Origin: Torreya grandis
Lineage: Eukaryota > Streptophyta > Pinopsida > Cupressales > Taxaceae
DNA: 64,000 nucleotides
Direction: 5' to 3'
Assembly (NCBI GenBank): GCA_037957365.1
Contig: JARHVA010000006.1
Location: 12,854,001 to 12,918,000 of the forward strand
Each line of letters begins with the position of its first letter. Position 1 is the first letter of the stretch. Position numbers and translations under genes: made by a program. Shown here piece by piece: positions 12,661 to 22,435 of the stretch. The notes beneath the pieces were generated by a model. The model was not told the origin of the DNA. It did no database searches and was given only the letters and a program-made list of their open reading frames with translations.

Positions 12661-14720
12661 AAATATGAAAAGATTGGTAAAATTTTTATATTCTGAAAGA
12701 AAAGATCTATAAGTCAGAATAGGCTTAATAAGGCTCCTAGAGTGCAAAGAAGAAAGAAAGTCAACTCATGGAAGCCAAATGTGGTAATTATGAGTCATTA
12801 TGAGACTATAGGTCTAATTAATATGTTTTTTTATGGTAGATAATGCTTCAAAAGCTAAAGAGTTCCAAGGTCTCTCATTTTTTGCTCATGTTGTGAATGA
12901 AGAGACTGAGTTCAAGAAGAAGACCAAGGTATTAGTTAAGGCTGCTTTAAGATATGTATGGATTCAAGTGAACATCCTACCATTACTAAGCATGTATCAA
13001 ACAAATTAAATCAATTATCATTTCCTAGTGATGAAGTTCCTAACTATAAGTGGATTCCTTAGATGAAAAGGTATGTCATAAATCTATGTTGTATCCATTT
13101 ATTGTCAATCCAGTCTTAGAGAAGAAGTAGAGTTTTGTAGTGGATGAGTATGTTTCTTATCTTAAGCCTAAGATAAGAAGAATAACTATAAGCATAAAAT
13201 TAACAAGGAGGAAAATTAATATGAGGAGTTATGGGCAACTCTTAGTTTCATATTATTCTAGGACATTGTGAAGTAAGGTGTCTCTACCTATGCTTATTAG
13301 GAGACATATTTCTTGTGAAGAAGAAAGTTTGTGTGCTCAAGATCATTTTCCCAATCTATACAAAGACTTGTGTTGATCTTAAAAGGTCTTTGGTTAAGGG
13401 GGAGAAACAATTTCATGAGCTTACTCTATAGGTTTATGAAGGAGCTATAGTACAGGATCAAAATGGGTGTTTTTTAGTGGCATAATGAGATTCATAAAAT
13501 GTCAAGAAGAGTTTGGTGTTAAAAAAGGTCTACGCACTTATTTTTGATGTGATCGAAGTGTTTTTTTGGTTTGAACATATGTTGAATTCAAATTAGATAT
13601 TTTTGAGTACTCTCAATTTTCTCAGTTTTGGCTTAAGGGCAAGTAGGCTTAAAGTGGGTTATAGGATATATGGGTTTACAAAGTTTTGGAAGCTCAAATC
13701 TTAGTCCATAAGTGTGTAATGGGTGTCTCTAGGTGTGAAATAATTTTTATATGTGTTTGTTAACAAAAAAGAGGTTTGTCGACTCTATTTTTTTTTAGAT
13801 TCTATGGTTTTAGGCTATGCTAGAAAAGTGGTTTACCTTATGAGTTGAGATATAAGGATTTTCAATTGGATAAATGGGCTAAATGGGTTTTCAAATAAAG
13901 CTTCATAAATATTTTAGGGTTTGTGTATTTCAAGTTATTCATGTTTTTGTCAAGATGGAGGCTTAATTAGCAAGATCATTTATGAATAAAGTATATTGAA
14001 GAGGATGAGATAGGTGTGGAAAATTGGTTTTCTTAAAGGGGCATATGAGAGTTATCTAGATATGAATTTTTAGGTTCTAAATATGTGTCTACTAAAATTT
14101 TTTGGCTCTACAAATTCTAGGTAGGGATACAAGGAGACTAGACATGCCTAGTAAGAAGAAGAGTGTTTTTTAATTAGTTTATACAAAAGAGCAAGGTATG
14201 AGTGTTTCTAGGAGAATTTTTAGATTTGTTTAAATCATGTTTTCTATTTGGTGAGTGGCATAAATTTTTATAAGTGGTCCTTGAGGTAGTTTGAAAGAGA
14301 AGGCTAGTAAGCATGTATGGTTGTTCTTCATGGTGTATGGTGATATGAAGATGCTCAAGTGATGCAATGGATCAGAAATCTTAAGGGGAATACCTCTAAA
14401 ATGTATCTTGGTAATTTACATTATATTTCAATATAATGTGTGTTCTTTCTTCATTGGTTCAATACTTGGTTGAAGAGAGTGTTGGCATGTGGCAAGAGGA
14501 AGTTATCAAGGTAAATAAGAGGTAAGATCTAGGTAAGGGGGAGTTTTTATCATCTTTTTTAGGTGTTAATCTCATATTGGTAGTCTTTTTATGTCCTCAA
14601 GATCAATTTTTTCCCATTTTATCATTATGTCAAAGGGGGATAAAGTTCTTATTGTGGATTGCTTGAAGAGAGAGAAGGAAGGTGAGTTGTATATTGTTAT
14701 ATGATGGTTGTTAAAATCAA
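12661..14720 (+). other. orphan internal region of the long-LTR element, no pol domain recognised
   Basis: Between gag and the purine tract I looked for protease DSG/DTG, integrase HHCC and DDE, RT YVDD and RNase H motifs in all frames, and found none. Short open runs such as DNASKAKEFQGLSFFAHVVN (~12840) and KKKVCVLKIIFPIYTKTCVD (~13318) are interrupted and match nothing I know. It may be a decayed extra ORF, captured host sequence, or what remains after pol was deleted. Confidence 0.65.
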
Positions 14721-14724
14721 TGAA

Positions 14725-14736
14725 AAAAGGGGAGAT
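14725..14736 (+). other. polypurine tract of the long-LTR element
   Basis: AAAAGGGGAGAT lies immediately before the 3' LTR, which starts TTTTAGAG against TGTTACAG in the 5' copy. The form GGGGAGAT followed by TGTTAG is typical of plant copia elements, where it primes plus-strand DNA synthesis. Confidence 0.75.
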
Positions 14737-16409
14737 TTTTAGAGATTTATCAATAATGTCATGGTGATGTCATGGATTTCTCTAGGTGAGTGTATTAAGT
14801 GCCTTTATAGTCTAAGTGAAAATGACAAAGTGTGAAATGTGTTTGTCCTAGTATGCTTGTAATATGCTTGGTTGATCTTCTATTTTGACATGGTTTGAGG
14901 TGATTATAGATGAATATGATAATTTTATCATATTAAAGGAGTATTGTTAGAATTAATTAATGATTTTATTACTCGTGTGCATTATTGGAATTCATCTAGT
15001 AGTCCATAGTTTTCATCTAGACATTTTGGGTCTAGTGGCAAAAAAAATTTAGGTAGTTTGATGATGTTATAATTACCATGTGTGGATGAGTTAGGGGGAT
15101 TTGGTCATATGATTGTGATAAAATTTATTACTAGCTTATATGTGATAAATTTTAGGTCATTATAAAAATTTCAACATAATATATGCAAGTGAAAATTTGG
15201 GCTCCCAAGCAGTTTGACAATGTTTTCCCATACTTAGCCAAATTTGTAATATGGCAAGAAACATTGAGTAGGCATTTTGATGTTGTTATATTACACACAT
15301 GGGAAGAGAAAATGATAATATGGGTTTATTTATTTTTTTCCCTAGTTTATTTTATCTAAATTTCATATCATGTGATGAAGAATATCAAAAGATATGCATG
15401 TGCAAAGTTGGCCTTCTAGATAGTTCTTGACATAATTGGCTTTATGGCAGAAACAATCTGAGTGAGAAAATTAATGGAGTTATATATTACATGTTTAAAG
15501 GTTTGAGGAGAGCTTTGAAACATTTTTATGTTATCACATATGAGGATATAATATGGTCCAAATTTTAGATCATGCATCTAAGCATAACAAAAGTTATTGA
15601 GGTCCAAAGCTGGCCTTCCAGGTAGATAAACAATGGTCCCCATAGTCATTTTTGCATGATATTAAAGATCAAGACCAAATGGAGATCCAATGGTTAAAAT
15701 GAGTTTATAAATTTATATATATGGTTAAAAATAATTCAAATGGGTCAAAGTTTTAGATTCTTAAACTGGGTAAAGATCAAGCTCTTTAAAAAAGGATTAA
15801 CGAAGTGTGTTCATTCCAAGATATCAAGAAGTAGCGAGATGAGGACAAGTGTCTGAAGTTTATTGTCAAGCAGAGATAAAGATCAAAATTATTCCAAGAT
15901 ATAATGGTGATTGGATGTTTTTATAGATATATATAAATTTTGTGCATTAAGCAATATGATTTCAAGGTGTCGAATGTTTAACATAGATATAATGAGCTAC
16001 ATATAGGAGATTGATGGTGCACATTGAGTCAATATTATGAGATTGCACGAAATGAGGTCAAATGTTATAGGTTAATTTTTGAGTAGTGGTGCACTATGAA
16101 TTAAAATTTGAATAATATAAATGGTGAATATATGATCTAAATATGTTAGGACATGAGATGCACTCAATGTGGTTGATGTTTAACTATGACCATTGGCATT
16201 TGAATATTCAAATTTGAAAAAGGAAAAACTAGTGCTCTATATTTTGACCATATATTTTGATATAAGAAGAAATTTTTCATGGTGTAAAAATAGAATTTGT
16301 ATATGACTCCAAAATGAATCTTAAAATAAATATTTTAAGATTTAGAAGTGTATAAAATCAAATTTATGAATGTTAAAATTTGGCTGTGTGTTCATGCATG
16401 GACACTAAG
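14737..16409 (+). repeat. 3' LTR of the long-LTR element, first part
   Basis: Aligns with 7749-9412 of the 5' LTR, with many substitutions and small indels. It ends at the TSD CTAAG (16405-16409), where the gag-protease gypsy inserted. The block ...TTCATGCATGGACACTAAG matches the uninterrupted sequence in the 5' LTR near 9396-9410. Confidence 0.9.
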
Positions 16410-17597
16410 TGTCATGTCCCCTTTTCAATTGACATATTTAGAGTTGATGGTTAGCCTATTATGTGACCCTCGTAGGCTGATAGGATGGTTAGAGGATCTT
16501 GATGGAGCTTGGCTTGGTTTCATTTAGCAGAATTTTTACAATTGGCTTTCATTTGGGCTCGATCGGACATGTATTGAGGGAGATATTAATATTTGATTGA
16601 TTTAATTAAATATTAATTATTTAGCATATTTTAATTTAAGAAATCCTAATTCTAATTTAAGAAACCCTATTTCTAATTTTATAAACCCTAATTAGGGCAA
16701 GCATACCTTTTTGAGGGTATAAGGGTTTCTCATGGGAGAGAGTTGGAGGATTATGGATTATTATTTGAAGACAAATTTTGCTAAGGATTTTCTTGAGAAG
16801 ACTGAGCCAAGGGTTCCAGTATTCTATCTACATTGAACAATGTGCCCTCTTTAGTGTGTGAGATTTAGAGGCTGTGAGATATTAGCTGATCTATTGCCAG
16901 ATTGAGAGATAACTTCACACAAAAGTTATCACAAGTATTTATAGGGATTTATTTTATTAGGTTTTTGATTTAGGGTTTTGATTTAGATATTGCACAGATA
17001 AATATATTCTATATTAGAGCCATATATATTGAGATCAGGGGTCTAGAAAATAGGTTGTGCTATATTGGCAGCTGTATGAAGTTCGTACAGATCTATGCAA
17101 ATCTGTACACTTCAGTAGAAAGTGCAGAGACCGACATCGATAGGCAGAGACTGACATCTGCCGATCCCCTCACTAATGTCGATAGGTTAATGACACCAGG
17201 AAATTGATGGTGGTAGTATAACTGACGTCGGTGACTGTGTTTTTGCACAGCAGGTTGAGATGTACCAGATCTAGGTTTTATTCCTAGTTTATGGAATACT
17301 CAGGTTATTAAGACTGTATTTTAATATTATTTTATATGCATGATAGAGGACATCTATTGTAATCATCTAAGTGAATAAATAAGAGATTATATTATGGTTT
17401 ATTTATCTATTTGAAGATATTTTGCATGAATAAAGATAAGCAATTCAATAATATTTAGTTTCAGATTTCAAGGGAAACAGGGGATATTACAGTGGTATCA
17501 GAGCTTTTGTCTTTCTATAGTCCCTATTGGTTGGGGATATTATAGTGGTATCAAATATTTTTTATTTCTAAAGTCCCTATTGGTTGGGGATATTACA
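16410..17597 (+). repeat. 5' LTR of the gag-protease gypsy
   Basis: Starts TGTCATGTCCCC; ends GGGGATATTACA just before the PBS. Contains several short copies of TAATTTAAGAAACCCTA near 16630-16690. Two extra copies of a 53-bp unit that includes a PBS lie within its 3' end. Confidence 0.92.
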
Positions 17598-17610
17598 GTG
17601 GTATCAGAGC
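17480..17610 (+). repeat. 53-bp tandem array spanning LTR end and primer-binding site
   Basis: GGGGATATTACAG plus TGGTATCAGAGC starts at 17480, 17533 and 17586, an exact 53-bp period. Each unit contains the terminal LTR sequence, a PBS (degraded to TGGTATCAAAT in unit 2) and the link TCCCTATTGGTTG. The third PBS is the one next to the internal region. Confidence 0.93.
17599..17610 (+). other. primer-binding site of the gag-protease gypsy
   Basis: TGGTATCAGAGC follows the LTR end by one base and is a perfect 12-base match to the initiator tRNA-Met type of PBS. An equally perfect copy lies at 17493-17504, inside the LTR. Confidence 0.9.
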
Positions 17611-19566
17611 TAAATCCTACCATCCTGAGGGTTTGACAATCTCATTCAGCCACAAGAGTTGGGACCACATAGGTACAACACATGCAGTAAAGCCTTGCTT
17701 GAAGGTACCTAAGTGTTAGAACAATAGCCAATCACCATGAGTGATAGGCGTGAGGGTAGCCCACCTAGGGGCCACTGACATAATGATGAACAGGATACCA
17801 GAGAATTATTCTGTGAGATGACACAGGCACTACAGGCACTTACTACTATGGTAGAGAGGATGAACCCACCTGTTAGATAGAATGGGGAACCAGGAAATAA
17901 TAGGAGTGCTATAGTTAATCAGAGACCATAGCTAGCCCATTCTAGGACTACTAATAGGCCTACATGTCCTACATTTGTTTAGGATGAACTAGAAGAAGCA
18001 CCAACAGAGGAGGTAGTAGGAGATTCCCTATTTGCAGATGCCCTCATGGCTGAAAATGATGAGTGGGACTTATTAGCTCCTCAGGTTTGGGAGAGGATGT
18101 TATTTTATCATTTTTTTAATCAGAGGAGAGAGCACTACAGATTGGTTAGATAGGATAGGAGGCCTAGAGGTCAACTCAGTGAGCTGAAGAAGGCTACTGG
18201 CAAGCTTTCTTTGACTAATTTTGACGACAGCAGCAAGATGACAGCACAATCTTGGGTTCATAAGCTTGACACATTCTTGGAATTGAGGCCAATGATAGAG
18301 ATAGAGGCCATCAAATACACCACTTTGCACTTGGAGGGAGTAACACATGATTGGTGGTACCATGGTATGGTAACACTTTAGCATAACCAGGTGACAGAGT
18401 ACCAAGACTTTGTGGATAGATTGGTTGAGAGGTTTGACAGGAAAGATCCTAAAGTTTACTTTTGAGATCTGGCATAGTTGAAAAAAACAAGCAACTTGGA
18501 GTCCTTTATTAGTGATTTTCAGCGATTGGTAGTTCTCTTCATGGAGGGATTGACAAAACCATTGAGAGGTTGGATCAAATCCTTTGATCCTCCTTCATTA
18601 TAGGTAGCTATGAAGAAGGCACGTAGTATGGAGATGGCAGCCCCATCCAATAAATCTAACTTAGGAGGTACTTCTTCATCCAAGGACAATAAGGGCTTCA
18701 AGAGTAATAAAGAGAGACCATATTTTAACATAGATAAATCAAGTGTTAAGAATGATTCAAAGTCAAATCTAGCAGCACCACTTTTGGATCAGGAGGCTCT
18801 TAACGATCTACATAGGAAAAAGCTTTGCTTCTACTGCAAAGGTCCCTATGATGCCAATCATGATTGTCCTTTAAGGCCTAAGGGCAAGGAGAATTGTGTG
18901 ATGTGGGCTTTTTATGAGGATTTAAAATCAAAGGATTTTGAATAGCAGGATCATTTTGAGGATTCAGAGGCAGAGGCTATAGAACCTACGATAGAGGTAG
19001 ATTTAGAGCTTCACATACAGGAGGCACACCTATCTAGCATTTAGTCAGATGATTCATTCAAACTCTATGGAGTTTTGGCAGGACAAAGGGTCATCACCCT
19101 TCTTGATACAGAAGCCACACATAATTTTATAGATGCTACATTTTTGGAGAAGTGTGGACTCACTACCAAAGATTTTGAGGGCATTAGAGTTAAGGTGGCC
19201 GATGGTCACACTCTTAGGTGTGAGCGGATGATTAGAGACCTCCCATTGCGCTTGAACAACTATGAGTTCAAGGCTGATTATTATGTGGTGAACATGGGGG
19301 ATATAGACTTAGTCTTGGGTATGAAGTGGCTTCATTGCCTTGAGGAAGTCACTCTTCGTCTCAAGGACATGGAGGTTCATTTTGATGTTGGTGGGAAGAC
19401 ACATGTTACTAAGGCAATATGGGGTAGCAACATCAAAAATATGTTTTTTCATCGGATGGAGAGACTCATACCACATGATATGGGAGAGGGTGCTACCGAG
19501 TCCACATTGGTACCAATACAGGAGAGACATGTGGATGAGCTTTGTCTTAAGGTGAGTTCAGTCTAG

Positions 19567-19983
19567 GAGTTAGCACATGTGGCAGGGACTCAACTTTCTT
19601 TTACAGAAGGGTCACATGTTTATGATGATATGAGTATGTCTAGCATTCACACTCCGGATTTAGATATTGTAATGGGTATAGGAGACAAGTGCATGCAGTC
19701 AATTGGTATTGTTCACATTACTCAGGTGAGGAGTTTACTTGAGTTACCAGTTGATTTTTATTCATGGATTGGATGTTGGGATCCTTATCTTGGTACTTGG
19801 GATGCTGTGACGCCATTGGATGAGAGTTGTGATAGACATGGCATGGAGTTTGCATTTATTGACAATAGCATAGACCATGATTACATATGGGATCCAGGTG
19901 GATTGATTGGTTTATCATTCAGCAATTGCTTGAGGGCAAGCAATTTTAGGAGGGGCAAATTGTCATGTCCCCTTTTTAGTTGA
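19567..19983 (+). other. unassigned C-terminal region of the gag-protease frame
   Basis: In the same frame as the protease and after the TAG at 19564, about 138 codons are open. They include the aromatic- and acid-rich blocks DFYSWIGCWDPYLGTWDAVT and HGMEFAFIDNSIDHDYIWDP, then RASNFRRGKLSCPLFS encoded across the purine tract and LTR start. I do not recognise a domain. In full-length gypsy elements the end of pol lies here, so it may be what is left of a polyprotein tail after deletion of RT-RH-INT, kept because it overlaps the purine tract. Confidence 0.55.
19947..19960 (+). other. polypurine tract of the gag-protease gypsy
   Basis: TAGGAGGGGCAAAT directly precedes the 3' LTR start TGTCATGTCCCC and lies within the polyprotein frame. 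It would prime plus-strand synthesis. Confidence 0.7.
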
Positions 19984-21156
19984 CATATTTAGAGTTGATG
20001 GTTAGCCTATTATGTGACCCTCATAGGCTGATAGGATGGTTAGAGGGTCTTGATGGATCTTGGCTTGGTTTTGTTTAGCAAAATTTTTACAATTGGCTTT
20101 CATTTGGGCTCGATTGGACATGTATTGAGGGAGATATTAATATTTGATTGATTTAATTAAATATTAATTATTTAGCATATTTTAATTGTGCAATACTAAT
20201 TCTAATTTAAGAAACCCTAATCTAATTTAAGAAACCCTAATTAGGGCAAGCATACCTTTTTGAGGGTATAAGGATTTCTCATGGGAGAGAGTTGGAGGAT
20301 TATGGATTATTGTTTGAAGACAAATTTTGCTAAGGATTTTCTTGAGAAGACTGAGCCAAGGGTTCTAGTATTCTATCTACATTGAATAACATGCCCTCTT
20401 CAGTGTGTGCGATTCAGAGGTTATGAGATATCAGCTGATCTATTGGCAGGTTGAGAGATAACTTCACATAAAATTTATCATAGGTATTTACAGGGATTTA
20501 TTTTATTAGGTTTTTGATTTGGGGTTTTGATTTAGATATTGCACAGATAAAGATATTCTATATTAGAGCCATATATCTTGAGATCAAGGGTCCAGTAAAT
20601 AGGTTGTGCTATATTGGTGGCCATATGAAGTCCGTACAGGTCCGTGCAAATCTGTATGCTTCAGCGGAAAGCGTAGAGACCGACATCAGTAGGCAGAGAT
20701 CGACAAAGCCTGACATCTGCCAATCCCCTCACTAATGTCGGCAGGTTAATGACACCTAGAAATCGATGGTGGTAGTATAACTGACGTCGGTGATTGTGTT
20801 TTTACACAGTAGGTTGAGATGTACCAGATCTAGGTTTTATTCCTAGTTTGTGGAATACTCAGGTTATTAAGACCGTATTTTAATATTATTTTATATGAAT
20901 GATAGAGGACATCTATTGTAATCATCTAAGTGAATAAATAAGAGATTATACTATGGTTTATTGATCTATTTGAATATATTTTACATGAATAAAGATAAGC
21001 AATTCAATAATATTCAGTTTCAGATTTCAAGGGAAATAGGGGATATTACAATGGTATCAGAGCTTTTGTCTTTCTACAATCCCTATTGGTTGGGGATATT
21101 ATAGTGGTATCAAATCTTTTGTCTTTCTACAGTCCTTATTGGTTGGGGATATTACA
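19961..21156 (+). repeat. 3' LTR of the gag-protease gypsy
   Basis: Near-identical to 16410-17597. It ends ATTACA at 21156, followed by the TSD CTAAG. An 11-residue tail of the polyprotein reads into its start. A 73-codon open stretch near 20514 is chance. Confidence 0.92.
21039..21156 (+). repeat. 53-bp array at the 3' LTR end
   Basis: GGGGATATTACA-type units start at 21039, 21092 and 21145, the same 53-bp spacing as in the 5' LTR. The second unit carries the same variants, TATAG and TGGTATCAAAT, as unit 2 of the 5' LTR. The last unit stops at ATTACA, the true LTR end. Confidence 0.92.
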
Positions 21157-21161
21157 CTAAG

Positions 21162-22430
21162 TGACCCAAGAAGGATAATTGAGCTTGTGTTGATGTTGTT
21201 TTGATGTGTCATGATGAATTAGATATTTGAGAGTGTATTATATTCTATGAATGTTATATATATATATATATATATATAGGTGTGATCAATCTATCTTGAG
21301 TATTAACAATGCTCAATAAGTTGACCATGTGTTCATTCATGGTGTTCCTGTGTACAAGGTCATTACTTGAGCTGATTAAGCATACATAAATGTGAGTAAA
21401 TAAGACTATGATCATTTAAAAATTTCACATGGATCATATCTAGTTGACCTATTCAATTTGAAATGTTCTTGTGTTTTTATTTTGCTTAATAAAGTGCTAA
21501 TTGGGTGAATAGTTCTTCATGAGACCTATAAGAGCTACAAGGGCCTAATTAAAAGGTGTAGTTGCTTAAGGGTAACCTATAGATGCTATGGTTGACCTAT
21601 GAAGATTTAATTTGAGTCATGTATTGATGTGAGATATGAATTAAGGGTTAAGGCATGCCTAATAGATGACCAAGGTATTGATAATCATGTATGCTTTATA
21701 AATAGTGAAACCAAAGATGATGGTTTCTAGATTTGAGAGATATATATAAGGATTATTGGTGAAGAGGATACACACCATTCCTATTAGATGAGTTGATGAG
21801 AATAATAGTTTTTTTTACTATATTTAGGTCATACTTATGATGAAAAAATAGTGAACTTGTAGTTTGAGGATATGTGAAGAGGTCTGAGTGTGCATATGAG
21901 GATAGTTTAAGTGAAGGAGAGAGATTGTGGCATGCCTATGTGAGAGGCCTATATGAGATAGAGAGGGAGTTTGTGTATGGGTTATATAATTTGAGATACA
22001 TCATTAGTTATTTAATACATTAGTTCTAAGGTAGATTTTTTCACCTTAAAGGAGGGTCTAAATGACTTGATCTTCTTTAGGGGCAGTTTCTCCGTGTGAA
22101 AAAGGTGTTTCACTAAATGCCTGAGGACTTGATCAAGGTTTCTAGTCTAAATAACTTGACAAGTGTCTTGTTTATAATCTTTTATAGGTTAATTATTCCA
22201 TGTGTTATAGGCTTAAGAGTGGGTTTTATTCCCTATAAGGGTTTCCCACATGAACCATGTGTTGTGTGTTGGATCTTGTGTATGCATTGATTAAATGAGC
22301 TCTCTTGTTAATTTTGCTTGATAAAGTTGATATATGATGATTTTTTAATAGTTTTAAAGGTTTGGAATTGAAATTTAAATATCTAGGCTCAATGATTCAC
22401 CCCCTACTCTTAGTGATTTTACCTCTAACA
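21162..22430 (+). repeat. 3' LTR of the long-LTR element, second part
   Basis: Resumes with TGACCCAAGAAGGATAATTG, matching the 5' LTR from about 9411, and ends ACCTCTAACA at 22430 before the TSD TGACT. Contains a TATA box (TATAAATAG, 21697-21705) and a (TA)n run at about 21255-21278 that is absent from the 5' LTR. Confidence 0.9.
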
Positions 22431-22435
22431 TGACT

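Larger units (their letters stand above)
17737..19983 (+). pseudogene. gag-protease polyprotein, one frame of 749 codons with 12 internal stops
   Basis: The ATG at 17737 (MSDRREGSPPRGH) opens a frame that stays in register to a TGA at 19981, with no frameshift seen. Domains: retrotransposon gag about residues 165-280 (WVHKLDTFLELRP, LHLEGVTHDWWY, LVERFDRKDPK), knuckle CFYCKGPYDANHDC starting at residue 364, and aspartic protease ITLLDTEATHNFID with the catalytic Asp at about residue 457. DIDLVLGMKWLHCL follows, typical of gypsy proteases. About 135 further residues are unassigned, and the frame ends 23 bases inside the 3' LTR. Internal stops: TGA at 17776 and 18463; TAG at 17878, 17929, 17980, 18151, 18379, 18475, 18601, 18943, 19042 and 19564. 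The insert was probably coding-intact when it arrived. Confidence 0.9.
16410..21156 (+). mobile_element. non-autonomous Ty3/gypsy retrotransposon encoding gag-protease only (4747 bp)
   Basis: LTRs 16410-17597 (1188 bp) and 19961-21156 (1196 bp) start TGTCATGTCCCC and end ATTACA. They are flanked by a perfect TSD, CTAAG, at 16405-16409 and 21157-21161. The internal region, 17598-19960, holds one reading frame with gag and aspartic protease, then an unexplained C-terminal stretch and the polypurine tract. There is no room or motif for RT, RNase H or integrase. By eye the first 165 bp of the LTRs differ at about nine sites, mostly transitions, so this insertion is younger than its host element. 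Confidence 0.93.
7749..22430 (+). mobile_element. non-autonomous copia-type retrotransposon with long LTRs, gag only, with a nested insertion
   Basis: The boundaries come from matching LTRs and a perfect 5-bp TSD, TGACT, at 7744-7748 and 22431-22435. The LTRs are 7749-10667 (2919 bp) and 14737-22430 (2942 bp once the nested gypsy is removed). The internal region, 10668-14736, is only 4.07 kb. It starts with a PBS, carries a copia-type gag with several zinc knuckles, then about 2 kb without any RT, RNase H or integrase motif that I can find, and ends in a purine tract. Excluding the insert, the element is about 9.9 kb. The architecture fits TR-GAG or LARD-like elements, which depend on enzymes from an autonomous relative. 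The LTRs are clearly diverged, so the insertion is old. Confidence 0.88.

Noticed and set aside
16630..16690. Plant telomere-like AAACCCTAA words
   Set aside because: Only a few copies, interrupted by TAATTTAAG and present in both LTRs. They are part of the LTR, not an interstitial telomere.
10669..17610. tRNA gene fragments at TGGTATCAGAG sites
   Set aside because: Only 11-13 bases match, each directly beside an LTR end. They are primer-binding sites.
20514..20735. 73-codon frame in the 3' LTR of the gag-protease gypsy
   Set aside because: The same stretch of the 5' LTR carries different breaks, and LTRs are not expected to code here. Regarded as chance.
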